The notes under the pieces: model-generated
Told to the model about the DNA's origin: nothing
The model's database searches: none
Seen by the model: the letters and a program-made list of their open reading frames with translations, nothing else
Program-made: the position numbers and the translations under genes
Part shown: positions 34,703-47,019 of the stretch, piece by piece
How the letters are laid out: every line of letters begins with the position of its first letter
Position numbering within the stretch: the first letter of the stretch is position 1
DNA from: Malus domestica
Taxonomy: Eukaryota > Streptophyta > Magnoliopsida > Rosales > Rosaceae
Assembly: GCF_042453785.1 (NCBI RefSeq)
Contig: NC_091665.1
Coordinates: 28,506,501-28,570,500, forward strand
Reading direction: 5' to 3'
DNA: 64,000 nt

Positions 34703-37700
34703 CTAAGGCTTCCTCAAGGCGGATGCTGCACCCATGACAACAGCCAAGACAATGCCAAGACCGGCTCCGAGGGAAGCACCCACAGCTGCAGAAGTAAGAG
34801 AATTTGACTTGGCTTGAGAATCACGTCCCATGGCGATTGCACGCTCTCTTGCCACTTCCACCAACAGCCTATCTCTTGCAAGTTCCTTCAAATCGAAAAA
34901 CATTTAGAAGACGTGAATAATTTTGGTAGATAAAATGGTATTTATACCACTACCACCCCCGTCGACAAGCATATATGACAGTGAAACAGTAAGCAACAAA
35001 TCTTGAGAGCAGAAAAACCCTATTGCAACATAAGATCTATGAAACATTTGTTCACCTGCAACGCAGCTTCCTCATGGCTCCGCAGTACATGATGGACTAC
35101 TTGACGAAGAGAGTTGACACCCTCAACTGGGAGAATAATTTCTTTCTTCTGGAAAGGCCGCTTAACAAAATTGATGGGAGCAAAAAATAAGCTTTGAGCA
35201 CCCATCCTTCCATCAGCATCTCCGGTGGTTGCACCCCATGACAAATTAGTGCTTGCAGCACTTGGCGTGACATATGGACAGGAATTGATAACGCCAGTGG
35301 TCCTTGGAGATGCTTGGTATGACTGGACAACAGCATCAATTGCTGCCTTCTGCTGATGAGCACTTACAGAAAATTTGTTTGTTACGGCAAGGACCCAAGG
35401 AATTCCCAAAGATTTCGCCTCATCCAGCAGAAGTGTAAGGGCTGGCTTTTGTTGCGATCCATTTGAGTGATTGAAGTGTGGTATTCTATGAGACAGGTTA
35501 TGAACAAGAACAATCAAGTCGGTCTTCCGATTAAGATCACGAATTCCTGTCCATAGTTCATCTCTGAAACGAGTAGCCTCCAAATTCAGCTCCTGCAACA
35601 AAAATTCGAGAAATATGACAATAAATCATGAGAAAGTATAAAATAATCCATGCCAACAGGGACATTCTTTATCATGGAAGGAGGAAATACCTGCAAATTT
35701 ACCCCTGCTGAATCACAGAAGCATACACCAAGGGAAATACCTTCTTGGGCGTCAGTTTCTGGAAGCAGATTCTCAATATTTGTAATATGGGTAATTCTGC
35801 CTTGGGATAGTATTGCCTTAAAAAGGGAAGTCTTTCCGGCTCCCTACATGGGCAATAAATCATGTGAGTAACTACATGAAATAAAATATATAAGACAAGT
35901 TTTTATTACCAAGAATTCAAGCATCAATACCTCAAGACCGAGTAACCGCACCCTACGAGTTCTCACATGCACCTCTTTAGAAACTGTGGTGAAGTCACTG
36001 GTACAAAATATGAAAAATTCACTTAACCCTTCAGGACGCATGGACTTTTCCTCATGAAATGGTCCTGAAGTGTGCTCCCTATTAAGATTAGCTGTGTTGG
36101 AATCAATAGCAGAATACACATGCATCATTGAATCTGCTTCCATCTGATGCTTTGGTGGCTGTTTCAATGGGGCTCCAATTAAGACTCGCATTTTTTGTAG
36201 TTCCAGATTTTCTCCATAATTTGAAGAATAAGCTGGGGTTGAAGGAAACGATTCTACTGTTGTTGAACACCTAATTGAAGATACAATGTTAAAATAATTG
36301 ACTGCATATAGAGTAGAATCATTGGTGAAGGTTGTAATACAGTTGCACAGAACAGTACCAGTTACCATTCACTTGGGCATGCACAAGTGTACAAAGATGC
36401 AGTCCATAACCAGTGATATCAACTTTTACAGGATCTCCGTTCTTCTCACCAGGTATGCCATTCCACCCAAGAGGAGCAACTGAAGTAGCTGTCCGAATAA
36501 CTGGAGACTCAACAATATGCCCAAGCTCCACAGTTCCTGCAACTGCAAGACCAAGCCACTGCTGTAGATGTGGAAACTGCTGTAGTTGTTCTATGGCTGA
36601 AAAAGGTGACGTATCATCTTTCATGCACAGGTCATAGATTCTGCAGAGGCAACAAGGTCCCGTCAAGTAAGAAATGGAAGAAAAGTTACAACAAGGTCCA
36701 AATGAAGACATGAGATTGCATTTTCCAACTACATACCGAATTCCAGGTACAAGGTGCAAGAAATTCAAATTAGATGCCCTAACTAGATTACACTGCACCT
36801 TGTCTCATTCCTGGATATAGATTTAGATCATCCGTTGTATTCATATGTTAAATGCTTGGTCACTGACATAGGTCCAAATGTGATTTGATATTTGTAAAGA
36901 TTATTTGTAAGGAAAACAGGATGAAAAGAAAGCAACAAATAAGATAAACCAAAAGGCAAACATAGTCCTTCAAAACAGTGTCACACCAATTTGGGAAGAA
37001 AGGATATTGCAGCAGGTCAACAAATAATCGGATAAACAGGAGATATATTTTTGTAAGGTAGAATCATTATTACCTCTGGAAGCGAAACCTATATGACTTC
37101 ATTGAATGTGATTGAAATCGTTCCCTCAGCTCCGCAATCACAGACCTGACCTGAAAATGCCTTTGCCAGAAGAAAGCAAATAAAATGAGATATTCCAGAC
37201 ACTATGACAACTAATAACTACGTGTAAACAAGAAAAAATGTCAACAAAAACCCTTAAACAGCAGAACTAATATTTTTTTTTTGAGAAGAAACAGCAGAAC
37301 TAATATAATCCAAAAGAAAAAAGAAAAAGAAATAACTGATGGTCAAGCAAAGGAAGTGCCTACCGATGTCAACTTTGAGTACTCTGCATCTGATAGTGAC
37401 TTCACTGACGAATTGTCCAAGAGATAAAGCTGGCACAACATAAAAGAATTTCAGACGAGTTCAGTTGACAACTGTAAACCAAGTTAAAAATTAGCATTTT
37501 AGGCATACAAAAGCACCAAGATAAAATCACAATGTCATCAGCAAAGAGAGCAAATAATGCCTTCATGCCGGAAACAAAAAAAATTAAATAAAGCATAACA
37601 AAAATCACTTTGAAGTACAAAGCAAGAAGGCATCAAATATGTTTCCTAACAGGTAAACCGAGACGGTATTTGCTAAAAATGTTTTATCCAAGCATATAGG

Positions 37701-40085
37701 TTGGGTAACGGCATAGAAGACAAATCTTGTTGACTAAATCAAGAATGCATAGCTACTGAGGACTGGCAATTAAGTACTTTAGCTTACAGCTCATTGCAGA
37801 CAAACGGAAAATGTACAAAATACCATAAGCAACTTAACAATTGCAACGCCAATCTAAGATTATAGAGATCTCAGGGAGTAGAAGACACAACAAGAAAAAT
37901 ACTGATAGCAACCATCACACATTCAATAGTTTGGACTACTTTACAAGCCCACATACATGCACCTAAGCTTGAAGAAGATTATACAAGGGCTTCCAGTTTG
38001 TAATATAATACCTCCCCAAATGGTACATATGAAGGTAAATAAGGGACTCTGCGCCATGTGCGGCTATCCCCATTTTTTGTGGAGCTTTTTTTAGCTAACT
38101 TCCCACTTGGTGCTACACCCGGTGGCTCTTTACCAGTTTCTGAGATAGGCTTAAGAGAGATACCATCAGAACCTTCTTGTATTTCAAGAGACTGTGGTTC
38201 TACCATGTCATCATCTACTACAGTTGTCGCAACAGAATCTGATTGAGAAGATGTCTCCACAGAATCAACTTTCTTTCCTCTGTATTTGTTAAATTGTCTT
38301 CTTATGCCTTCTAAGGGAACAAGCTTCGAAAGTCTCCACATAGAAGTCTGCACAGGTCCCAAACCCAGAACCAACTGTTCGCCACCATTCTCTTTGCGTT
38401 GTCCTACTACTTCCTCGCTTTTTAACATGGATATCCTGGTAGTTCCGGTTTCAGCAGGCACTGAAGGAGATTGTGCGTTATAATGATGAAAATAAGCAGG
38501 AGACAGGATGCGAGGCACCAGATCTTCAGGAATGCAGTAACTCTTGAAGTAATGCTGCCATCCCTCTCTACTAACATAACTACAAGAAAATAGATGATAA
38601 AAAACGGAGATTTAGTTACGCTGGAATAAGAGAATAGAGACATGAATAATCTTTGCTAACTATGAAATACCAGAAAAAGACAGTTGAAAAGGGGCAAGAA
38701 ACCTACTCTCTTAAAGCTGCATTCCCAACAGGGGGCTGGGAAAATGTGATGCATTTGACTTTAACATTTCCGTTCTCCTTTAATGAAGAAGAAGAAGAAG
38801 CGACCACCCTCAAAATAGCAAGGGTAGCTAATACTGCTACCTACATCGTCCAAAGAGCGAAGATAGTATGAGTTCGAACCAATAACAAGCAAAGCGATCA
38901 CTAACAAGTAAACTGTCAAGCAAAACAGCTAACGGACTTACTGCTCCACCAAGTGAGTGACCACATAACACAAGGTTCCGTTTTTTCTTTTGAGCAAGCC
39001 TGTACAACTCCAACGCAGGTATCCCTTTAGCACGAGCCAAGAACCCCTAAAGATAACATTTTGAAAAGATAGCATGTTAGAAAATCATATTGGCGCATTA
39101 CACAAGAGCGCGTGATTTCGTGGGTGGGACTGCAATGATACCCGATGTGCGGCAGGTTTAGCTTTATTTGCTTTTGATTCAAGAGGATTCCACAAATTTT
39201 CTCCATTTCCCTTTCCTTTTTCAGGTGGATTACATTTAGTAGTTTCAGTCCCATTAGTATCCTCCACTACATCCTCATGAAATATAGCACCTTGAAATAT
39301 GTTTGCATCCGCCATCACATCCCTTCGCCAAATAACAAACAAACAAATAAACAATAATTATCGACGTAACAAATAGAAATTCTGGATGAATTAATCGAAT
39401 TCAAATGATTCTTACTTGTACTGCTTGGTTCCAATGAAAGAAGCAAACAATGTATCACCGGATTCCGCCAACAAATAACTGCATACACCCAAACGCAAAA
39501 CAGCTAAAACAATCGACCCCAAGAAGCAAACTTTCAAATCAAACAATCCAAGCAACGAAAAAAATCAAACACCTGTGAGGAACGTGATCCGAAGAAGGTT
39601 GAACACGCTCGAGAGAAACAATTTGTCCTCCGAAGTCGGACTTAAACTTATTCACAGCCCAAACCAAGTCCGAAGCAGGTCTCTATCCGAAGCATTGCAT
39701 CAAAACATTAAGATTGCACACAAGGTGTTTGAATCTTTGATCAAATGCGAGAGAGAGGGAGAGAGAGGGAGAGAGAGAGAGAGAGAGAGATTGAAAGCTT
39801 TTCACTTTTTTCACTGACCTTGTAAACGCACTCGGAGAGAACCATGCAGCAGAGGATGTCCTGGAGGTCGGAGACGGAGTCGGCCTTGACGGCGGCGCAG
39901 AGATCGTGGAGCTGCTTGCGGCGGCGCTCGTACTCCTGGTGGATCCTGCGGCGGTGCTCACGGCCGCCCTCCTTGCCGAGCCAGGGCCACTTCATCCTCC
40001 ACTGCAGAGGGCCCCAGGAGACCTTGAGGAGCTTGGCTCGCTGCTCCTTGATCCATGCCTCCACTCTGCTTTGTATCGACTCCAT
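34703..40085 (-). CDS. Class 3 lipase-like protein with C-terminal P-loop GTPase-like domain
   Basis: A 1021-aa protein matching the At3g07400 family. Fourteen exons, all GT-AG and phase-consistent: 39819-40085, 39573-39682, 39416-39478, 39142-39322, 38942-39046, 38707-38840, 38012-38579, 37364-37429, 37074-37150, 36359-36640, 35931-36270, 35691-35843, 35056-35592, 34703-34885. The lipase part has the nucleophile elbow GHSLGG (Ser238), directly followed by an intron, and a likely catalytic Asp306 in PEDLVPRIL. About residues 320-460 are low in complexity. A Walker A motif GLEGAGKT (729-736) spans an intron, and a DxxG-type DSAG (775-778) follows. TNKF (853-856) stands where G4 [NT]KxD is expected. 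A hydrophobic Gly/Ala-rich segment ends the protein, suggesting a membrane anchor. Substrate and nucleotide are unknown; lipase activity is inferred from motifs only. Confidence 0.9.
39750..39790 (-). repeat. (GA)n tract in lipase intron 1
   Basis: GA/GGGA simple repeat within the first intron, close to its 5' splice site on the minus strand. Confidence 0.9.
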
Positions 40086-41745
40086 TGGCGATTTGCTAAT
40101 TTGTTGGTTCGGGATAAACGCCGGCGAAGATCACGAAGCGCGGCGACAGGGATTGTTCCTGTTCGCCTGCCTTGAGTTTTATTTTCAAATTTTATAATTT
40201 AATTTTAATTACCAAAATTAGAGATTGAGATAAAAGAGAGGGAATCGTGTGCGGGTTGTAAAGGCATATGCCAGGGAATCGGATGCATCGAATTAGTAAC
40301 GTAGCATCGTTGCTCTGCTCGTTATAAATATCTTCTCATTCTTATGAAAGTGAATCCAACTAAAAACATTTTCCAACTAAATGAAAGATTGAATATTGTC
40401 GTACCAATTAATCACCAACAAGCTTTTACTTACTCAATTTTGAGTCATCAAACCGCCAAAATTTTATTTTAAATGGTCAAATCTAGATAAACACATCTTT
40501 GACAGATTTTATAAAAGACTATTATAGTAAAATGAATAGTCACTCTTTAATTTACAGATCAACTGTTCATCTGTTGACTATTAAAAAAATGTAACAGTAG
40601 ATCATTGAACAAGGAGAAAAGAAAGAGAATGTTGTTTTAGAAAATGAGTGGGTTGAGTTTGGATTGTTAATAATAGAGTATTGAAAAATTGTTAAAACAA
40701 AATGTCCGTTTGGAGATAAAAAGTGAAACTGAGTAATTAAAAGGGAACTGTTATTAGCACTCCAAAAATCTCAATATACACTCCTCACAAATGTATATTT
40801 CTTTCTAAGTTTGACGCACTTCACGTATAACTTTCATAATATTGTTCATTGTTCATTGTTTCATTCTTCCAACAAAAAACACTTCAACTTTAATAGTTTA
40901 AAATGGGCCTGCAGGTTTATTCCATATCAAACCGGGCACGGATAAATAGGCCTATCTTTTGGTCCTACAATTCACCGTCTCATTCTCCTTTCGGGCCTAA
41001 AATTCACCATCTCATTTTCCTTTGGATCTCATTTTGGACCTCGAAAGTACACATTCAAAACATTTAACGATAGTATTGATATCGCAGATGCTTTACAACA
41101 ATAACAGAAAACAAGCATGCTTATGCGCTTTGGTGAAGGTTTGATCTCCACCGATCACCTTCTAATCATCCTCTTCTCAAACAACTAATAATTTAACCCA
41201 TTGACGCTATTGTTTGTAATAAATAAATAAAATAACACTAAAATATCAATATTGATGCATTAACAAATACTCTCAATGAGAATGATACTTTATTGGTATT
41301 CTTCTCTACTTTTAAGGAAATCTTAAGTTCGACTCTTGTTGATAGCGAATTTGATACCAAATTCTTATAGCATATTCATTATGTGACTTGGCACAATTCC
41401 TTCACTGTAAATATATCGTTGTAAACTTATCAAAGTGTTATTCAACTTGCGAAGTATATTGGACCAGCTAATACATAGACATGATTTTAGGTGGATTTAG
41501 TCAACCAAGTTTGTAATAATAGTAATTTGCACTTCTTACGCATTGCTCGAAATGTCAGGTGCGAGTGTTCTCCAGCCCACTCCAAATTAGAATTCTTTTT
41601 TATCAAATAGCCAAAGCTCTATCTCACTCTGCTCCCAAACAAGATGGCTCAGTCTATCCCAATTTTAACGACTGCATCCGTTTAAAATAAACCCAAAAGT
41701 TTCTCTAATTGAAAGTAATTGCATATTACAAATTTGAATTATGTC
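40086..41745. other. Upstream region of the lipase gene, no gene seen
   Basis: The first 150 bp are G/C-richer (leader/promoter). The rest is AT-rich with no supported feature; ACTCCAAAAATCTCAATATACACTCC near 40760 resembles an element end but has no partner. Confidence 0.5.
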
Positions 41746-42110
41746 TGTTTGTACCATACTTAGAGCCTCCGTATTTAGATCTCGTATAAATACTCGGGGG
41801 ACTCAAATATAATTATGTAATTAATGAAGGAGTAAATATGTAATAAGTAATGAGTCATTCTTCTATATAAGGGGGCCAAGTTTTAGGCCAAGATTGAGGC
41901 CAAGGCTTAGGCCACAGAAAATAAGCTAGAGAGCACACTGTCTTTAGCCTTCTTGTATATTCACCATTCAGAGTGAAACGATATCAACATCAGTGTGGAC
42001 GTAGCCCAAACATTTGGGTGAACCACGATACATCTTGTGTTCTTTACTTTCTTGCAGATTCACGGTCGAATTTACGTTGTTTCAAGACCTTCCGGTTTTG
42101 TGCATCAACA
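41746..42110 (+). mobile_element. Solo LTR
   Basis: A 365-bp TGTTTGTACC...GCATCAACA unit with a TATA box (CTATATAAGG, about 41863-41872) and no internal domain on either side. The flanks are ATGTC (41741-41745) and ATATC (42111-42115), a 5-bp target duplication with one change. It arose by recombination between the two LTRs of a lost element. Confidence 0.7.
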
Positions 42111-43379
42111 ATATCAGTTGACTAGAACAATGTATCTGCTCTCTTACATCAAGTTCGTATCCTCGTCCACATAAAGGCTTTGTATATCTTTGTATGGGTT
42201 CTCTCTGCCAGCCGTGAAGTTAAGGGCCAAGGTTGTTTGTACATAGGAAAGATGTGCCAAAATGCATGCGCTAGGCTGTGGCATGGGTTGAAAGATATGT
42301 ATGCACTGTATACCATTTAGTGGCACGAGCACACCTACAAGTCCCATTCTTAGAAAGCCCCACTAAACAATTTGTGAAGGGACCATTGTATCCAAAAGAG
42401 ATTTTCACAAACCTCATCTGAAAGAGATTTTCACGATTACTCGGTTTGAAGAGAATCTACCTTACAATTAGAGAATTTATTATGGGACAAAAGATTTTTT
42501 TTTTTTTATTAATCATTTACGGCTTGTGATGAATACAATTCTAAATAATAAACATAATAATAACACTTATCTTAACAAAAACATAAATCGCTCCACTAAT
42601 TACACACAACAATCATATACTCGATGACACATCAGATTTTCTCGTCCGCTCAAGTAATAACATTTAACTCGCTTCGTATATAAATTCTATTACACTCTAT
42701 TCAATAGTTGTGTTAAATGACAAATTGAGATGGAGTACAAATTCAACAACCGATAATCACATATTTGTACCGAAGCAAGAACCACAATGTAAAAGGTGCC
42801 TACGAAAAAACTATTTTATTATTTGGATTCATAAACTCTACTAAACTGTATATTCAATATTATACTAAAAATACCCATCTTTTGCAGGTTAGCAGCTCAC
42901 TGACATCTTGAAAGAAGTTGTATAGTTTTTCTCTTTATTTTAATTTTTAATTTTTCTATTTATAATCAGCATTGCATCACTATGACATGGCCCATGCAGA
43001 ATTGACCACTTTTCCACAATTGCTAGATTTGAATATTAGGTGGTCGGCAGTCCAGATGACGAAGGTGAGGTGACTGATATTTAAATCGCCAGATAGCTTC
43101 GAATTTTCTTCAACTGGAAATATAAATCTCAGTGAAAGCGAAACATGTCAATCACATTACTATTAATTTATTACGAGTTTAACTACATTTTTTTCATTTT
43201 TAATATAAATAATAGTGTTTTTTTTTAAAGATATATATATATATATATATATATTGTTTGGGTTAAGAAATCTTTGCCTGAACATATATAACAAAATGTT
43301 ATTGGCGTTTAAAAAAAAGTTGCATGCATTTCGTTATGTGCTTAATAAAATTCTCGCGTTCTTATAAAATGGAAAGGGT
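42111..43379. other. Intergenic DNA, no gene seen
   Basis: AT-rich, with a (TA)n run at about 43218-43252. A 67-codon minus-strand frame at 42144-42347 (with ENPYKDIQSLYVDEDTNLM) is not recognised. Confidence 0.5.
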
Positions 43380-43557
43380 CGGATCCCCTTCACCAAATCT
43401 TCCTTCTCAAACAATTCGGATTCTTGGAATTTGATCGAACAGCTAAAGTTATTATAATTTTTAAAGTGGGTTCCTGTTTGTAGTCGTTTGATCAAATTTC
43501 AAGGATATTAGTTGATGAGCAGGATTTGGTGGAAAGGATCCGGAGAGGATCCCTTTC
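43380..43557. repeat. MITE-like inverted repeat with GGATCC ends
   Basis: GGATCCCCTTCACCAAATC at the left matches, inverted, GATTTGGTGGAAAGGATCC at the right. No coding content. Confidence 0.6.
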
Positions 43558-43855
43558 CTTATAAAATGAATGTTTGATCATTTTTGTTTGGGTGTTAATA
43601 AATTGTAGCAATGGTCCCTCAATTTTAATCAAATTAGAGCAATGGTCCCTCAACTAAAAATTCATTACCATTGATTCCTCATCTCATCAAAATGTGTAGA
43701 TATGACTCTTTTTGTCAACTTCGTCAGAATTTTGTGAGAATAAGAATAAGTTACGTTAGAATAACTATTGCTACAACTATGTATATCACTCGATAGTATA
43801 ATTTTAATACAAAATTTAACCGTTACAAATAGGATTTAACTACTAATTTTTTGAA

Positions 43856-44945
43856 AGATTTTTATCACAAATGGTCCATGAGATTGACCAAACTCATCAT
43901 TTTAGTCTCTCACTTTCAAAATCAATCAATGTCGTCCCTAACATTCACCACCTCACATCAATTTGGTCATTCCGTTAAGATTCTGTCAACAATTCTATTA
44001 GTTTGTATGTACAACCCACAAATCCAATCAAATGGTGACACGTGGATTACACAAAATAAGGGTTTTTATCGCTAATGGTTCCTGACATTGATCCAACTCC
44101 TTATTTTAGTCTCTAAGTTTCAAAAATCGATAAATTTTGTCCCTGACTTTCACTACTGTGCATCAATTTATTCACTCCGTTAATATGGTCCCACTAATCC
44201 AATTATATAGCTCAACGTGGATTAACTATAAGAAACTATTTTTTCAAGAGTAACCAAAACAAGAGTATTCCACGTTGACATTTTTCTCGCATCCCACAAC
44301 CCCAATTGGAAAAAAAAAATCAATCTAAATTCGATAAAATCAAATCCAAATTCAATTCAAATTTATTAGGATTAAGGATTATAACCAACTAGAGAGATGA
44401 AGAGTAAGTTTAGGAGGCCAAGTACTTTAGTAATGTCATAGTGCCTTCCTTTTCCTTTTGAGCGTACCCTGATGAAGACGACGATGACTTTGTTTTCTTT
44501 TAGTTTTGGTTTTTAGTATCTTATTTTACTTTTAGTTTTAAATCTTAAAAAAAAAAATTCTTATAGTTAATTCATGTGATGCCATATGATTTGATTAGTG
44601 GGAGAAATTTTTTTGACAAAATGTTAACGGAATGATTAAATTGATTTGCAGTATTGAAAGTCAAAGACCAAATTTATCAATTTTTGAAACTAAGGGACCA
44701 AAATGAGGAGTTGGATTAATGTCAGAGACAATTTGCGATAAAAACTGTTATTTTGTGTAATCTACGTGTCACAGTTTCATTGGATTTGTGGGGCCCACAT
44801 ATAAACTAACAGAATAGTTGACGAAATATTAACAGAATGACCAAATTGATGTGTGGTAGTAAATGTTAGGGATAAAATTGATTGATTTTGAAAGTGAGGG
44901 ATCAAAATGATGAGTTTGATCAATCTTAAAGACTGTGATAAAAAC
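43856..44945. mobile_element. Short Mutator-like element with doubled terminal repeats
   Basis: The outer inverted repeats run 43856-44055 against 44735-44945 (TTTTTATCACAAATGGTCC core), and a second related pair lies inside (44056-44200 against 44585-44735). The flanks TTTTTTGAA and TTTTTTGGA are consistent with an imperfect 9-bp duplication. It is the same architecture as 19770-26201 but without cargo. The centre (44280-44560) has no open frame. Confidence 0.65.
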
Positions 44946-45017
44946 TTTTTTTGGAATTACTCAATGTTACGTACTATTTGATAATTGTTTATCTAAGGCT
45001 GATGGTTTCACAATAGG

Positions 45018-45218
45018 ACAAGGATTGTCTGGCCTCCACTTTCGGTGCCCTCCTGTTTGTGTGATCACAGTTAAGCCACGTTAACATTTTATATTATTTT
45101 TTTATAGATATAATAATATAAAAATAATATAAAATATTAACGTGGCTTAACAGTGACCACACAAAATAAAATGGCATGGAAAGAACACCGAAAATGAAGG
45201 GCAGACAATCCTTATCCT
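45018..45218. repeat. MITE forming a long hairpin
   Basis: AAGGATTGTCTGGCCTCCA at the left pairs with GGGCAGACAATCCTT at the right. Internal arms GTTAAGCCACGTTAACATTT and AAATATTAACGTGGCTTAAC also pair, so most of the 200 bp folds on itself. Confidence 0.75.
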
Positions 45219-46488
45219 TCACAATATCCTTCTATTGTACAATATCCTTCTCTTGTACACCTGCTCATTGACTCTGTGTAAAGACTTTGAGACGTGTCAT
45301 GTGTGGGTCGCTGGTCATCACTAAAGATTGCTTTTGAGAAAAAGCTCAAAAGCAGGAAAAGCACTTTTGCGTTGCAGTTGCTTTATCTACGACTAGCCAG
45401 AGGCCTAGCGTGGTGGAAGTAGTAGCTACGTTTCTTTTTACTTTTCTATTTTTTTTTTAACGAGAAAATTAATGACAAGCTATGATTATTCTTTTTTTTT
45501 TTAATTTAAAGAGATTAAGAAAAATTTTACTCTGTTTATAGCCACTGTCAAATAAACTTACCAATTTGAAACCTCAAACTTAAAGATAAATCCTATTCCT
45601 ACCTACCTTTCACCTTGCTTGTGGATCTTGAGTGTTAACTGCCTTTCTAAAACCACAATGATAGTCCTTTTTATTATATAATATTGTGAAAATATATTAA
45701 ACCTTTTAGTTTGTAGTTCTTTGGCGTTTATATTCAAGAGACAATAAAAATGAAAATGGGTTTACTACACATGTATTTTTTGAGGTTTCTCGAGTTTTCA
45801 TAGAGTCTTCTCATGTTTTAAAAGTAAAACAAGCATTCTTTTTGACGTTTCAAAATCATTTCACAACTCCCCTTCATGACAAAAAAATACCTACGTGAAA
45901 GAAGTGGTGAAAATACCAAAAAAAACCTTTATGGTCGTAAAAAGAGTGTTTGGCTACAAGTTTTAGTTAGCCCTATGGTCCTTGGTTACAAACTTACAAG
46001 TGGGATGTCCTATTTCCAATAGGGATCGCTATATGGTTACTTTTGTCATATTAAAATTATTTATCACTAAGTTTCCAAAAAAAAAAAAAAAATTATCGTA
46101 AATGTCAACATAAAATTACTAAAACCCTAGAAGAGGGAGGGGAGGGCGAGGGGGAAATGATTTTGAAACATCAAAGGATGTTTTTGTTACTTTCACAACC
46201 TAAGAGATTTTTGTGAAAACTCAAAAATTCCAAAAAAGTGTTGTGTAATTAAATTAACCAGATAAAAGTATGAATATACACAACTACTAAAACTTTTCGG
46301 AGAAAAAAAAACTTAATTTGTAAAGACACAACAAAAGCCCCAATAAACTTCCATTAATAGCTTTAATAAATCCTTTTTTAAGCTCATGTTCAATTCTCTT
46401 AATAATGCCTTTTTGATACAATACACACATCACAATTAAATCTTTCTTCTCTCTTGTTGCCGCCAGCCTCTCTCCCTCTTTAGTCTTA
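45219..46488. other. Intergenic DNA, no gene seen
   Basis: AT-rich sequence without supported features. Confidence 0.5.
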
Positions 46489-47019
46489 GGTCATCTCCAA
46501 CCGAAGGGTCCAAAGGGCCAGATGGCCGAAAATAGCCCTAAAACCGTCTCCAACCGAGGGCTAGGTCAGAGGGCTCTGGAATCTGGGAGGGCTCCATTTA
46601 AACTTCTTTTTTTTTTTTTTTTTAATGAATGTAAACTTCTTTTTTTCTCCTTTTTTTTCCTTTTCATATGAATCAAATTTTGTTTCATATTTTTTTCCTA
46701 TAACTTTTATTTCACAAAATTTGTTTTATAGTTTTTTTCAATTCTATTTTTTTCGTATAACTTCCTAGGCCATTTATACAACATTAAATTGTAGTTTTTA
46801 AATAATAAATTATGTTTGGCCTTATGGCCCTTTGGCCCTCGGTTGGAGACGGTTTTTTGTGACAGGGCTAAAACAAGCCCTTTGGCCCTCTGGCCCTCGG
46901 TTGGAGACGGAGGCAAATATGACCTTGTACTGTTCATTAAAATATTAATATCTTGGGGAATCTTGGAGGGCTAGAGGGCTCAAACGAGCCATCTGGCCAG
47001 CCTTCGGTTGGAGATGGCC
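46489..47019. repeat. Tourist/PIF-Harbinger-like MITE, TTA target duplication
   Basis: A 531-bp element. It starts GGTCATCTCCAACCGAAGG and ends CCTTCGGTTGGAGATGGCC, nearly perfect inverted ends, with TTA on both sides (46486-46488 and 47020-47022). Internal copies of GTCTCCAACCGAGGG / CCCTCGGTTGGAGAC make it partly self-repeating, and GGGCC-rich phrases recur. No transposase. Confidence 0.8.

Noticed and set aside
36366-36366. Earlier 5' splice site for lipase exon 10 (AATG|GTAAC)
   Set aside because: It puts the next exon out of frame unless a second unusual acceptor is used. The donor after 36359 (AACTG|GTACTG) gives continuous phase and a Trp codon across the join.
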